NCBI GenBank assembly: GCA_949130485.1
Contig: OX422198.1
Location: forward strand, 6,204,417-6,268,416
Source: Agelas oroides
Lineage: Eukaryota; Porifera; Demospongiae; Agelasida; Agelasidae
DNA length: 64,000 bases
Direction of reading: 5' to 3'
The position numbers and the translations under genes are program-made. Below the pieces are notes generated by a model. That model searched no databases, was not told the origin of the DNA, and saw nothing but the letters and a program-made list of their open reading frames with translations. Every line of letters begins with the position of its first letter. Within the stretch, counting starts at the first letter, position 1. This document shows positions 11,301 through 23,480 of the stretch, in pieces.

Positions 11301-13021
11301 GACGTTGCCCTTCTGACGATGTATTGCAGCTTTCATCAGGGTGTCACCAAGTTTCAATGCTGTTCCACGCCTCTCTCTGTCATGCCTGTTGCCAAATTCC
11401 ACATTATCAAGGTACCGTAGAACCTGTTCCATCTTTTTGCCACTAGGATCAGTGACTTCATCTTCCAGTATAAGATCCTACACATTAGTGAAAATGAATT
11501 TAAATACTCAAAATGTAAATACATTAAGTGTGGATCGCTGTAACAAATATTTCATTCATTATCAAACTTCGGCACCAACTTGCTAGTTTATCTCAACTAG
11601 TACCTCTTCTGACTCTGGTTTTGATTGCAGATAGACGAGGAATAACTCATAAGCTAGTGGATACAGCCCCCGTTCTGAACAGCAAAACCCAATGACTTCA
11701 CGGAGTTCTTTCTTCATTCCATGGCCAGCAACCACTTGTGACACCTGTACATGTGGTCAGTGTGGTCAGTGTGGTCAGTGTGGTCAGTGTGGTCAGTGTG
11801 GTCAGTGTGATCAGTGTGGTCAGTGTGGTCAGTGTGATCAGTGTTAGTCTCGTTTCCACACTGTACCATATAAGGGTCTGGGAACCAGACTAGGTCAGTG
11901 TCTACCCTAATTCGGTAGTCAAAAGTCCTATACTTTATCCAGTCTATTTACAGTGTGCAGGTGATTGGAATAAACAGTATTTACTAACATGGTTAGATCA
12001 TTGATGCAGAATTTGACAATGTCAAGAGTTTCAAGAGTTCAAAACAACATGAACAATTATTGGCTATTACTGTACAATATATGCTGAGACACAGTGTACC
12101 AATTGAAGCTGCTGTGTATGCAATACTAACTTAGCAAAACCTCCTTACTGATTCTCTATTGAGTAGTTTCCGTCTTATGATGGCTTGAACAATAGCCTCA
12201 GTCGTCTCTGTCCCCTCTGCTGCTTCTATGAGTGTTGGAAAACACCGCAGTTTCTCTAGAACCCTCTACATAAAAATGAAACAAGGACCAAGCATAACAT
12301 TAATAGTAGTCTTCTGGTAACAAGATTTCATAGCAGTAATAAACCCTTGCTGGTAACTATCACGATGCATGGGTGCTGGCATCAAAGAAACCGTCATAGG
12401 GTCCCATGTCCACTATTAAAACTGACATGAGGCTTCCACGACAATAGTGGGTTTGCCAAACTGTCATGACACAAGTAAGCTGTACCGTGAGCGTCTGTGG
12501 CTCCTTAGCAATCAAGTGAGCAGCTTGGTTTGCAGTATTCTCACTTTCTGATACAACTCAAGAGTACGAAGAACACTATATCAGTTATGAAGAGCAACCA
12601 CTGGGCAGGACGAAACCATCTGGGCACCCCAACTTCCGTTCTACACACTCCTAGCTGACAGTTGCAAACCTATAGCTCGGACTCAGCCTCTGAGTAGTCG
12701 GATCATTCAGCAGTTACAGCATGCACACATCACTTTACACACACAGAGGCGAACTAGTAGTCATTGGATCAATCATGTGTTACACATGCATGTGCCCCTG
12801 TTTCATAAGAAGAGAACAATCATGCCGGAGGGCATCAGGGCTCTTGCTCCGACAGGATGAACTGAACTACTCACTTCTCTTTCGTCCGGGGTTATGCTGT
12901 CAGCGGGAGTTTCTTCCGCAGCTGGTTCGCTGTCGACGTCCATGTCGACCCGACGAGGACCCTCCGCATCTGATGATGATGATGATTCTTCACTGTCAGC
13001 TTGACGCGACGACTCCTCCAT
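5396..13021 (-). CDS. TRP-family ion channel with ankyrin-like N-terminus
   Basis: Predicted plasma-membrane cation channel. Exons, 5' to 3': 12875-13021, 12149-12265, 11604-11744, 11250-11477, 10323-10541, 10049-10255, 9338-9597, 9145-9232, 8911-9078, 8728-8801, 8237-8434, 7992-8171, 7391-7603, 7230-7316, 6839-7019, 6690-6770, 6527-6581, 6145-6284, 5396-5506; about 964 residues, phases consistent. An acidic Ser-rich N-terminus is followed by ankyrin-like helices (GHNPLHFAARCDYAQA near residue 375) and then a six-helix channel: S1 about 551-571, S4 with HGLRIFKYA, S5 about 693-715, pore about 750-775, and S6 ending NLLIAQFSSTYEDV (about 796-809), a TRP-type S6/TRP box. A coiled coil follows (about 880-928). 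The subfamily (TRPA, TRPC, TRPV or TRPM) cannot be assigned by eye. The last exon and both ends are the weakest parts. Confidence 0.82.
5806..5967. mobile_element. Foldback element with GTTTCGAC...GTTGAAACG core
   Basis: Long inverted repeat: GTTATCTGTTACCAACTTGA on the left is mirrored by TCAAGTTGGTAACAGATAAC on the right, around a core with GACTGGAGCATTCAGTTGAA and CATCAGGGCG. It lies in an intron of the TRP gene. Relatives: a shortened copy at 11080-11185 and a degenerate one at about 56337-56450. Confidence 0.8.
7673..7765. mobile_element. Short foldback MITE, TAGTCTCG/ACTA ends, 9-bp target duplication
   Basis: Begins TAGTCTCGTCCCCAGACC and ends GGTCTGGGACCATGACTA. It is flanked by TGTATGCGT (7664-7672) and TGTATGCAT (7766-7774), an 8-of-9 match, as expected for a 9-bp target-site duplication. 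Same family as 18701, 21466, 36591, 38806, 52927 and 63066. Confidence 0.85.
7776..7949. mobile_element. Foldback element with GTTTCGGCC/CATCAG core
   Basis: Arms GTAGGACTGTTGTTTGAGCA and TGCTCAAACAACAGTCCTAT flank a core with ACGTTTCGGCCCGAGAG and TTCATCAGC. The core resembles the elements at 5806 and about 48200. It lies directly upstream of the S3-S4 exon of the TRP gene. Confidence 0.75.
10605..11000. repeat. 28-bp tandem array, about 14 units
   Basis: Units of GACAGGAGCCTGGAAACAAA followed by GCTACCCA, nearly identical. The unit resembles the right end of the local MITE family (GAGCCTGGGAACAAGGCTA), so the array probably arose by amplifying a MITE end. It is intronic to the TRP gene; the 181-codon frame across it is not a gene. 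Confidence 0.9.
11751..11894. repeat. GTGGTCAGT 9-bp array with a small TAGTCTCG element
   Basis: About ten 9-bp units (11751-11843), then a 48-bp element, TAGTCTCGTTTCC ... GGAACCAGACTA (11847-11894), flanked by GATCAGTGT and GGTCAGTGT. The flanks could be a target duplication or simply neighbouring array units. Confidence 0.7.
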
Positions 13022-14081
13022 CCAGTCTGACCTGCAACGTGCAGTGAAATGATGTCGGGTTCTATTAAAGGCCCATTAATTTACTGATGCGTTCATGAAC
13101 CCATAAAGTGAGGCCCATGGACTGCAGCAATGCTGACTGTTACGCTATTCCGAGATAGCCTCAGGGTATATAGAGAAGAAATGATTATGAGGGAGGGTCG
13201 GCTGCCCTGTGCCACTTAACTTGAACTGCATCATGCAGTTCATGCAAGCTGCAGTAGCTCACCTGATGAATGATCAGAACAGTAACATGCAGTATCCACT
13301 GAATGTTTACCTTTGCCATCTGCTGGAATGGCCTGTGCATGTGGCATCCCGCTCCATGTCTGCAGGGGATGTTACTGGAAACAGCATAGCCATTCCTTCT
13401 CCAAGAGAAGGATGCTTGGATCTGTGTAGGTGTTCATGCTATTCTGCACGACCTTCATTCCCTCTGTTAGAGCTCTACTGTCGTAGAAAACATTGCTCAT
13501 TTGTTGGCTGGTCCAAAAACAAAGTTGTGACAAGCTATTGCAGGTTGCCGTGATAGGCTCTATTGAGTCTCAATAGCACATGCACTCATAAGTGGTCTCC
13601 ATGTGTACTGTGACAGTGTGAAATATACAGTTGATTTCAGCTCTCTTTAAACACTGAAGTGGTGCACGGTGTGCATTTCAGACAGGTTTATGGCTAAGTC
13701 TTGTAGTTGATTCAATTGTCCCCACTTAGGTGGCATTGAACTATGGACGACGAACTGGTCTCATGTTCAAAGGCAAATCAACAGTATAATAGAAAATGTG
13801 AATATGTCATGTATCGTGGTACAAGACATGAGCCTTATAGAAAATCCTGTTAAAACTGTTCAGCTATACAGACAACGAACAAGGTGCAACATAGTACAAA
13901 ACACAAAGAGCACAAAGAGCGGTTTACAAATGGCATATTGTACAAAACACAAAAGCAGAAGGGCATTGTAGCTATGGAAGACAAAGTAGCTACTACAAAC
14001 ATAGTCAACCACACAAGCACACATATGTAGTACATGAGCACACAAGACACACATAACACAGCTTGTTCACCAGTCTGAGCC
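13022..14081. other. Intergenic region between dioxygenase 3' end and TRP-channel 5' end
   Basis: About 1.06 kb. Open frames here (for example plus 13209-13553) lack splice context or recognisable motifs. It should contain the channel promoter. Nothing else is supported. Confidence 0.5.
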
Positions 14082-15349
14082 TTAAGATTGAGGCTGAGGC
14101 TCCACCATGAACCTGCTCTTGTCATCGTCTGGGTTCATAAAGTCTTTCCCTGTCATGTCCACCGGTGTGGAGCACTCAAGAATGGCAGAGTCAGGAACCT
14201 ACATAAGGCAGGGAGTGAGCTCTGTAACTAGATGCATGAAATGCCTATATAGCAACTGGCATACACTACTATCAACTTGAGTTACTTTGGCACAATGTAG
14301 CTAAGCACATGCTGAGCAAATATACTAGCTACATTTACATAGCTCAACTTAGCAGCTACCCAGGTACACTCTGGCACAAATAATCTGCTACTTTACTCTA
14401 GCCTTAGTTTCCACCAATCTACCACTCAGCTAGGTGAGTAGCTATCACTGACTAGGAGTGTTCCACCCTCACAGCTTGGTGTTTACAAAGCCACTGGGAT
14501 CGAGTCAACCTTCTTCAGCTCTTACCTTCACCAGTGGGGTGTACTGAGGATGGTGGTGCTTAATGGTGGGGTTGTTGGAGGCTCGGTTGAAAGCAATGAG
14601 GAAAGCCCAGCGGCGCCGGTCACTGTTGTTCTGGTCGCTCTGGTGCAGTACATTACAGTGGAAGAAGAGAGCATCCCCAGGGTCCAACTCAACTTGGACC
14701 AGCGGGAGGACCTGGTGTGTGTGTGTATGTGTGTGTGCATTCATGTGTGTGTGAGTAATATAGGACTTGGTCTTGGGAGGGTCAGATACTGAAACTGCAG
14801 TATTGCAAGTAAAATTAATGGTCTGGGGATGAGGCTACACTGACCTTCTTGACCTGTTCCACTCTCTCGAGGTCAGCTCCCACCTGATCTCCTACTCTCA
14901 CGTGGTCAATCCTCCCTAGATGGTGGGATCCCTTCAATACCTGCATGTGGGAGGGGGACAAAGTTTAAGGCACAAACTGATTGTCACAAAGGTGAGGGTA
15001 CTGAATCCATAACCATGGAAACTGACATGAAATGAAATCCCGTTGGTTTGGAATTGGGATTATGTGCACTTCACATAGACGTTTGGAGGACCCCGGTACC
15101 TGTTCAAACTTAAGTTGCCCTCCTCACCTTCAAGCATCCATTCTCCTGATCACACTTGTCAATTGCAATAAACACGGTACCCATGTCAGGGAAGAGACAG
15201 CCATTGTTGTACCAGTAGCTGTGTGAGAGAAAGGAAGAGAAATACAGTCCGCGTCCACAAGAAGCAGAAAACCATGGGTAGCATGTGCAAACATAACTGA
15301 CTAATAGCACTTGCACACATAATAACCTGTTGCTATGACAACAGCTACC

Positions 15350-15407
<58 letters not shown>

Positions 15408-15887
15408 TAACAAACAGACAGACAGATACAGACAGACGACAATAGCCAGTGAGGTATAGCAACACGGGAAGACTCCCACAGTTGACATATGTATGAATCT
15501 GCCTACATACCCATAGTCCTGGTGCCAGACAAAAGAGCCTCCTGTGTGTGCCTCTTTCATCATGAGCTTGGTGTGATAGTGGTACACCTCTCCCTCCAAC
15601 AGCTGCCACAGGGGAGAAGACAGGTATGTCACGAGACTGTCTGATTCACAAAACACCTTTTTGGTCTAAATGACACACTTTCAGTGTCAAGTATTATTTG
15701 GTATAGTTTAGAAACAAATTTGGGTTAGTTAAATGTTGATGATTTGTAGTCCTTCAATTTGAATTAACCTTTTAAGCCAAATTTGGTTGATTTGATTGGA
15801 CGGACAGATAGTGGATGAACGAATGAATGAACAAACATACCTTATATGGAAAACCTGAGTATGAGGTTTACTTGCACGTGTGTGCAC

Positions 15888-15985
<98 letters not shown>

Positions 15986-15998
15986 CACACACACACAC

Positions 15999-16039
<41 letters not shown>

Positions 16040-16102
16040 CACACACACACACGCACGCACGCACACACACACACACACACACGCACACACACACACGCAC
16101 AC

Positions 16103-16186
<84 letters not shown>

Positions 16187-16968
16187 GTTCCATTGTGCCA
16201 GCAACCTTCTCGCACCTCCCCACCATCCCTGTGATATCATTCCCAGGGTTATTCCACAGACACAGCCTGCTACTCCGACCTTGCCCATCACCACGGCCAA
16301 AGGAGTGCTGCAGAATACCACCATCACTCTCAAGAGCATCTCGGAGATGGGCCAGCTCGGATCCACTCAGCAGCGACCTGCAGGAGAGAAGACAAAGAGA
16401 AACATTAACTACAAAACTCTTTGTCTTTTATCATTTACTTCCAGTCACAGAACCACAAAATGTTGCAGGTAGTACGATGTTGTTCAAAGATTGTTTCAAC
16501 TATTCGCTTGCGAATATTGTTGTCTTACATAGCACTACATGTAGCCACACCTACCCTTGTTCCCAGGAACCCTGCCAGGGAGCCTGGAAACAAGCTGTAA
16601 AGGCAACAAAAAGGCCTAGGGGGTGAACGAGCATGAAAGCTGGTTTTGCTGTTCAAAATCCCGATAATAAAAACCACGACCTATTTTAATAGTCAAAGAC
16701 AGATGCCAGCTAGCTACTGCAGTCGTTGGTATGATCTAGTTGCCCCTAGCACCTGGAGAGCCTCGTACCCAGGCTCTTTGGGGGCGGGGAACCTGGTAGT
16801 CTGTGAGGCTTGAATGCCCCGTGTTTCTTGAATGTGTTTCTTTGTTTTTAATACACCATGCAGTGCTCACCTCACGATAATGTAGCCATCCTTCTCAAAG
16901 TGCTGCTTCATTTCACCCGTAACCTGGAACTTACCAGGCTCGTAAAGGAACCGCACGTCTTCAGCCAT
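14082..16968 (-). CDS. Phytanoyl-CoA dioxygenase (PhyH) family protein
   Basis: Fe(II)/2-oxoglutarate-dependent oxygenase. Exons, 5' to 3': 16871-16968, 16185-16377, 15511-15602, 15128-15218, 14845-14940, 14526-14711, 14082-14198; 290 residues plus stop, phases exact. Metal ligands: His124 and Asp126 in [11 protein letters not shown], and His213 in [12 protein letters not shown]; the 2-oxoglutarate-binding Arg is in RRRWAF (222-227). [45 protein letters not shown] and YTPLVKV are typical of the HQDYGYW-type PhyH proteins abundant in bacteria and found in some animals. The substrate is unknown; it need not be phytanoyl-CoA. No peroxisomal PTS1 tripeptide is present (ends PQS). The start ATG lies 133 bp from the divergent HACD3 ATG. 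Intron 2 begins as a long GT repeat directly at its donor. Confidence 0.93.
15351..15408. repeat. TAGA tetranucleotide microsatellite
   Basis: About 14 TAGA units followed by short CAGA repeats, in intron 3 of the dioxygenase gene. Confidence 0.95.
15888..16184. repeat. CA microsatellite abutting a splice donor
   Basis: About 300 bp of (CA)n with scattered CG interruptions. Its right edge is the splice donor of dioxygenase exon 2, so on the transcribed strand the intron starts GTGTGTGTG. Long His/Thr or Cys/Val frames across it are artefacts. Confidence 0.97.
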
Positions 16969-17101
16969 AGGCGTGTCTGTCGCTGCTGGAGAACAAGTGC
17001 TGATTCAGCATCGTGACCTCCCACTTTGCAAAGCGGAAGGAAGGACCACGCAGATTTGAACGTGGTACCGTTTGGAACAAAGCCAACCGACCACTGCCAT
17101 C
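16969..17101. promoter_or_regulatory. Candidate bidirectional promoter, dioxygenase / HACD3
   Basis: Only 133 bp separate the two divergent start codons, so both 5' UTRs and core promoters must overlap or be very short. The interval carries GCGGAAGGAAGG, an ETS-like run, and no TATA box is evident. The promoter role is inferred from geometry. Confidence 0.55.
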
Positions 17102-20100
17102 ATGCAGGCTGAAGGCAAGAGTGAACAGCAAATGTTGGTCCCCACTGTGCTGTGGGCTCAGAGAAAGAACATGGTTCTGCTACGAGTTCAGATCCAGCCT
17201 TTGGAAGTGAGTGCCAAGAGAAGCTATGGTGTCTACATATGCATATGTGGTGGAGGCGTGCCATACAGATTATTAATGTTTCATTTCTTGTGCAGAAACC
17301 AGATTTTGCTATCCGAGAATCTTACATGACATTCAAAGGTAACATGTTATTCTCAATCTCTGTATGTTGCATGGTATTTATACCAGCCCTAGTGAGGGGT
17401 CCGACACAGGAGAAATCTCGTACGTTTCAGAGCTTCTTGTCGGACCCCTCGTTTACAATAGTTGTGCAATTTTGTTATTCACTCTTTGTCTTTGTCTTTT
17501 CCCAGGACAGGGAGTTGGATTGACAGGACAGTCTCTCTATGGGTTTGAGCTGGTGTTCTATGAGCCAATCAACACCGAGGTAAATGAACCCATAAGTTAG
17601 TATTTTACCCAGTAACCACTGTAACCATGTATTGTATGCTCAGTAATCTATGGTGTAACCATGTGATATATATGCTCAGTAATCCATGGTGTAATAAGCT
17701 CAGTAATCTATGGTGTACATTTTCCTGTATGATAGTGTATATATATGTGTAATGTGAAGCAGAGCTATTCTAACAATATTTTAAACTCGGGGGTGATTCA
17801 ATACTAAAGGATGGATTGACTATCTGCATGTAGCAGACCTGCTGACCTTTAATCTTCTTTTTCACTGGCTAAATCCCCCAGTGTGGCAGAGAAATCAGTT
17901 TAGTTGTCAGAATTATTGCTCTGCCTTACCGTTCTGATCATCGTAGCACTCAAGATAATAAAATTTTCTCCTGTGCAGAATTGTCGGGTAAAATTTTCTG
18001 CGAAGGAGATTGAATTCCGACTGCTGAAGAAAGAACGTGAGCCACAGTTGCATGGAACTCACTAAACAAAGAGTTTTCATAATGGAGTACCCTCGCTCCC
18101 AGACACTTATAATGGAAGTGCATGTGCAGTGGCATAGCCAAGCTGGGGCACACTGGGACACATTCCCCAGTATCTAGGGACTGTGCCCCACTGGTGCAGG
18201 TGTGCCTGCCAATTATCAACGCCAATTGTACGATTGTTGATCGCAAATCGGGTGGCTAATAATCCGTAAAAAGCCTCGAAAATCAAACATCATAGTGTAG
18301 CTATTTGTATCTAGAGTATTAAATGCAGTCTTTTGTGCTTTCTTCACCTCATTCTTCTCGAGTTTGCCGCTATCTATACGTATACCTACCCATAGATAGT
18401 AGTGTGACACTCTACTATCTCTGGATAGGTATACATGGGTACGGCAAAAGTGTGACTCTACTATCTATGACCTACCGAAGTCATAAGTCGAAAGTGCAAT
18501 ATTGATGGCGATGCCAGTCACCTAGAAAATAGTGTCAGGGTCTAAAATTGTCTGGGGGAGCATGCCCCAAGACCACCCTAGTTGCTTAACTGACTAGCCT
18601 GCAGTTTTCAGAAATGCCGTGTGCCCATGCTGTGCCCTGGCATCGTTGGTGACCTGGCTACGCCACTGTGCATGTGACTGAGAATGAGCTAGACACTAAC
18701 TAGTCTCGTGCCCTGCCCGTGCGTGCCTCCCGGTGAGAAACGGTCTGGTGAACGAAGTCGAATTTCTTGGGCTTATTCCCCAAAAGTGGTAATGACCAAT
18801 GAGATTGCGAGATCGGTAATTATTACGTAGCACCTCCCTTACAACAGTAAAATTTTTCAAATCTACTTGAGTATCCGTACCTTTTTTTGAGCGGGTTTGG
18901 CATAAAATTTTTTGAACGTTGCCAGGTGACACTGTCGCAAAAGTGTGCGCAAGCCCAAGAAATTCAACTTGGTTCACCAGACCGTTTCTCCTCGTGAGAG
19001 GGTGGGGTCTGGGGACGAGACTAGACACTAACTTTTTTCTCAGGCTCCTCCCAGGGTTCTGTTACATACTAGCTTTTGTTGGTTTTGTGAAGATAAGAAG
19101 GAAGGTTTTGTAAGATATAAGATGGGCATGCAAGAACACATAAGAACGGGCGGCTTGAGTAAGAGCATGTAACTCCAATAGAAGCCTGTAGTCCAATCAA
19201 AATTATTGAACTGCACTAAGAATAGAACACCTGGTTACGTGCTTAGCAACCATGGCTTACGTCTACGCAGCATGCGCAGTACGTGTTACTATTTTTAGTA
19301 CTGGCGGTAAATCCCGACTGGAGTTACACGCTGTTACTCTAGCCGCCCGTTCTTATGCGGGTAGATCAGTAGTCTCAATCCCAGACTGCATGGAATGAAA
19401 TCTGGGATGGTCACATGACAGGTACCATGCCGATTAGTACTGAAACAGTGTGTCATAAATCTTGTAGCTCGCTCATGGCCCCGGGTTCAGAGTGCACATC
19501 AGAAACCCCATTGGATTCATGTTGACTTTGAACACTTTGAGGACGAGGAGGACGAAGAGGAGGAGGAGAAACAGGAGGAAGTAGATCCAGAGAAAAGAGA
19601 GAGGATTGTGAGTGGAAAAAAATTTACATACACAACACATTCCCTGGCCTTGTACCCAGGCCGCTCTTCTTTAAATAGACATGCTATCAGTGAGGTAGGA
19701 CAGGCTAGTCTGAATGATGATGATCTCGAAAGAAATCTGTTGAAATTTTACATAGCCACACCCCTAATCCAATTTTCACCTCCATACCCAATGATTCCCC
19801 CTTTCCTGTCTCCCAGAGATCCCCTTCCCCAGAATTTTCCATTCCCTAGAGATCCCCTTCCCCCCTCCCCCCTCCCCCCTTCCCCCTTCCCATCTCCCAA
19901 AAACCCCCTTTCCCTCCCCCCCCCCCCCTCCCCTTCCCATCTCCCAGAGATCCCCATTCCCTTGGATTACAAGGAAGAGAAGAGACTCTCCAACTAGACT
20001 AGTTTCATTTCTTAGGATTCATGATCCAGAAACTAATGGGAGCAAACATAATAAGGTATGACTGTACTGACATCATTGTTGACATTGTTCTTTAACCAGG

Positions 20101-23100
20101 AGAGGACGAGGGCACAGCTGGATGAGCTGAAGTCCTTTGCAGAGAGAGAAACCAAAAGATATGACACCACAGTGAAATGTATGAGGTATTCTGGCTCTCA
20201 TTTTAAGGTTGCATTTCCCCTCAAAGCAAGCAAACAGTCTAACCAGCTACCCCTGTCCCCTTTCTTCTTGTTGCAGGTTTTTCTAGCACCTTAACAGCCC
20301 CTAAACATAGGTAGTTCTGTCCCAGGCTCCAAAACTTGTCTCACTCCCAGGTCTTCCCACTGTCCAGTTTGTGATCACTTACAGTACGTAAGTTGTCAAA
20401 AACTAGAGAGTGGGAAGGCCTGGGAACCGAGCTAAAACAATACCAGACTCATCCCATGATTCAAGTGATGAAAACGGGCAGGAGCCTTGGAATGGAACCA
20501 GTAGATTGGAAGCTTGCATTTTCAATGACACAATCATATGCACTGCCATTGTGATCCATACTTGCACAACCTGGTCAAGTTTACATGTATAGATGGTTTT
20601 CATGGGGCGTGGCTTCACTTCCAGAGGGCAAGAGTCGGGGTCCATGTTCGGTGCAGCTGTATGCTAAACACAGGCAAAGAAGCACTACATCAATTGGTGC
20701 TGAAAGATAAAAGAAGCTGCTTCTCTCAAAGTGAAAGGTCCACTGTATGGCTGCCTCTTGATCACACATTTACCCTCCTGAAGTAGGACGCTTAATTGAC
20801 ATTTGTTAAACCATCTCTACAATAATATTAGTCACTTTAGTCAGAGTAATTAGTCAGAGTAATTAGTCAGAGTAATTAATTAGTCAGAGTAATTAATTAG
20901 AGTAATTAGTCAGAGTAATTAATTAGTCAGAGTAATTAGTCAGAGTAATTAGTCAGAGTAATCTCACATAAACAACTTGAGTCCTCTGTTTCATGTCTGT
21001 AGACCTTGGAAAGTTCAAGACAGGGTATCTTCTGGTGTACAACGGAATCCAGTGGAGTTGCTTCATTCTGGTTGTGGTGTCCCTGCTGAAATTATTGCGA
21101 GGAGGTCTGGGTAAGCAGTGTAGTGGACCAACACCCAAGCTGTCTGGGAACAAGACTGCAAAGTTCTATACACTTATACAGTAGAGAAAGAAGACCTGTT
21201 ATGACTGAGGAGGTAATTCATGTATTCTATCATTTCAGGTGGTATCCAAACAGCTTATGAGGTGACTGCCCCCATGCTCATGTTCTGCCAAGGGATGATG
21301 CTGCTGGAGATAGCACATGCCGTGTTTGGGCTGGTCAGGAGCGGCATCATGGCCCCCGCACTGCAGGTAGAGTTATTAGAGCCTTTACTAGGTTACAGAA
21401 GGAGTTATCTCTGTTGTCACATAAGCGTACACATAGTCAGTTTAAGTTGTCACAGAAGGGTTATCTAGCCTCGTTTCCAGGCCACTCCCAGATCTTAACT
21501 TGCAGCTGTTTTTCTCCACAGCTGTGAGATAAAATCGGGAGTGGCCTAGGAACGAGGCTAGGGTTATCTGTGTTGTCACATAGACATAGTCTGTTTTAAG
21601 TTGTCACAGAATGTGACAGTTGTGAGTAAAATTGAAGTCACCACTTTGACAGAATTGCAGGCAGAATCCTGTCTCTCCCTCGTACAGGTTTTGGGTCGAT
21701 TTCTGATACTCTTTGTCGTGTTACGACCTGCTGAAGAAATCCATGAGCATCCAATTGTATATGTGCTCTTTCTTGTGTGGTCACTGATTGAATTGATCAG
21801 GTAAGAGCGTGAAAAATCACGTTTAGCTGGCTTTTTGGACCATTGGCGGAGACATTGGAGTGAAGCTATATTTCAGAGTGTAACACAGTGTGTATGAAGT
21901 TCACAGTATAGAATCTAATACAATGGACAACTAGGACAAATCTCAAGCAGCTGGAAAAAGCCTTCTGTTATAAAACACACCATTGCAATATGCAGAATGT
22001 CTACTTGCTTCACAATTTACATTGACATCCAGCTTGAACTGTGTCTATGGATATATAACCATCTCCACTGCCAGAGCTCCAGTGTAGCTCGGTGGTAAAA
22101 TCATCTGCCTGGCATTCAGAAGACCCAGGTTTGAATCCTGGCTTGATGTCAATTTCATTTTCTCTATCATATTGAGCATCACAGTGTGTTACAAAGTACA
22201 TGTATATATTGCAACATGGTTGTATAGTGTGTGTGTTAGTTCTAGTTTTGTTCCCAGGCCTTCCTCACCTCCAGTGATTGATCATGTGAAGGTGTGAAGT
22301 ATCTGGCTCTGAAAATGATGTACTGGTAATAGCAAAGGCAATAGCATGTACAACACAAAACTGCCAATTTCTCAAGTACTGAAGGCAGGGAAGGTCTGGA
22401 AGCGAGGCTAATTATCTCTCTCTGCCTGGGTATGATGTTGTCAAGTGTAATGCTTTCTGTTGGACAGGTATCCTTACTATGCTCTGTCAGTGATTAACTA
22501 TGAGGTGAAGCAGCTGACTTGGTTGCGCTACACTGCGTGGATTCCACTGTACCCACTAGGATTCACCTGTGAAGGTCAGCTGTAGCCTTCTTGTCATGCT
22601 ATAGTACCACAGTTAAGAGGAAGAGCAGCCGAGATTTGGGCTTTAGAAGTCAGCTACAATGCACTGTATTGTAGCTGACTATCTGGGCAATGATGTGTAT
22701 GTTACAATGTTAGGAGCCAGAATTCTTCTCTGAGAAGTTTTAGAGCTGGAAATCTTTCTCTTATTTTCTGTAGCTACTGTGTGCTTGCTTGCTATACCAC
22801 ACTTTGAGAAGACTGGAGATTTCTCCTACCCACTTCCAAACATCCTGAATGTGTCATTCTACCCTGCTGTTGTCCTAAAGATGGCTCTGGTCATTATACC
22901 ACTAAGTACGTATGTAAAGATAAACTTCTTGGAAAAACACATCGGTGATAGCGTGGGAAAAACATGTTGAGGTGTAAACCTACCAGTTGTGAGACTACAG
23001 CATTTAGGTACCACTTGTGTTGCACAAGCTGGTGTTTGCCTGGTGGTCACATGCAGTTCAGTTATTGAGCACTGGTAGCTCAAGCTGTCAGCCTTTCAGT

Positions 23101-23480
23101 TTTGTATCAACGGGTGTGTGTTTGTGTAAAATAAATCCAGATTACCAACAATCCATGTGTTATGCCACCTCAGCCTTGCACACGCCTGCTGCAAACAGCA
23201 CAACTATATGATGGATTGTATGTTTGTTTCTTATAATGTGAAAATCTGCATTCTATCATGGTAGAGTATGCATGGTGTGTTATAGGGTTGTTTGCAAGCT
23301 TTCATGTTGGGAAGAAGGGCAGATATATTTTGTTGCAGTACATAATTTGTAAGGCCTATCCACACTCTAGAGGATCCCTGACACTGTTATACTTACTTTT
23401 CTCCAGTTGCTTACAACCAGATAACACATATGTTTGCGCAGAGGAAGAAGAAACTGGCAGAGGTGACAAAGAGAGACTGA
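17102..23480 (+). CDS. HACD3: Very-long-chain 3-hydroxyacyl-CoA dehydratase 3
   Basis: ER-membrane enzyme of the third step of very-long-chain fatty-acid elongation (3-hydroxyacyl-CoA to trans-2-enoyl-CoA). Exons: 17102-17206, 17296-17338, 17506-17579, 17979-18036, 19468-19607, 20100-20178, 21003-21110, 21239-21366, 21688-21800, 22468-22574, 22774-22905, 23407-23480; 386 residues, all phases agree. The HACD3 signature is an N-terminal p23/CS domain (residues 1 to about 125: PTVLWAQRKNMVLLRVQI, SWPRVQ, HWIHVDFEHF, then an acidic run), fused to the multi-pass PTPLA domain (LVYNGIQWSCFILVV, MLMFCQGMMLLEIAHAV, TWLRYTAWIPLYPLG). The catalytic pair is Tyr311 and Glu318 in LYPLGFTCE, spaced seven apart as in Phs1/HACD. 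It ends in a basic tail (AQRKKKLAEVTKRD), compatible with ER retention. No earlier in-frame ATG is present. Confidence 0.95.
18701..19023. mobile_element. 323-bp MITE with 9-bp target duplication
   Basis: Left end TAGTCTCGTGCCCTGCCC, right end GGGGACGAGACTA; the inverted arms extend at least 70 bp (GAGAAACGGTCTGGTGAAC on the left, mirrored on the right). It is flanked by GACACTAAC at 18692-18700 and 19024-19032, a perfect 9-bp duplication. It lies in the fourth intron of HACD3. The second, older copy is 36591-36904. Confidence 0.92.
19140..19356. mobile_element. AAGAACGGGCGGC MITE, copy 1
   Basis: Inverted ends ATAAGAACGGGCGGCT and AGCCGCCCGTTCTTAT. The interior includes AGTTACACGCTGTTACTCTA and ACTCCAATAGAAGCCTGTAG, shared with copies at 44893, 51445 and 62590. 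Located in HACD3 intron 4. Confidence 0.88.
20838..20962. repeat. AGTCAGAGTAATT array
   Basis: Irregular tandem units of GTCAGAGTAATTA in HACD3 intron 6, ending about 40 bp before an exon. Confidence 0.9.
21466..21560. mobile_element. 95-bp TAGCCTCG foldback MITE
   Basis: Left end TAGCCTCGTTTCCAGGCC, right end GGCCTAGGAACGAGGCTA. Flanks GGGTTATCT occur on both sides, a 9-bp duplication if the first T of the element is counted with it. The surrounding sequence is also partly duplicated (CACATAGTCAGTTTAAGTTG and CATAGTCTGTTTTAAGTTG). Confidence 0.85.
22070..22200 (+). mobile_element. tRNA-derived SINE-like element
   Basis: Contains a pol III A box (TAGCTCGGTGG, 22085-22095) and B box (GGTTTGAATCC, 22128-22138) at tRNA-like spacing, with a T arm CCAGG/CCTGG. 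The acceptor stem does not pair, so it is not a functional tRNA gene. An unrelated 3' tail follows. Located in an intron of HACD3. Confidence 0.65.

Noticed and set aside
13209..13553. 114-codon plus frame between the TRP and dioxygenase genes
   Set aside because: No homology recognised and no matching exon boundaries.
15880..16626. Open frames of up to 248 codons on both strands through the CA repeat
   Set aside because: Dinucleotide repeats keep frames open trivially; the region is a dioxygenase intron bounded by phase-correct exons.
22070..22145. Functional tRNA gene
   Set aside because: A and B boxes are present, but the acceptor stem does not pair and the anticodon arm is mismatched; better read as a tRNA-derived SINE.
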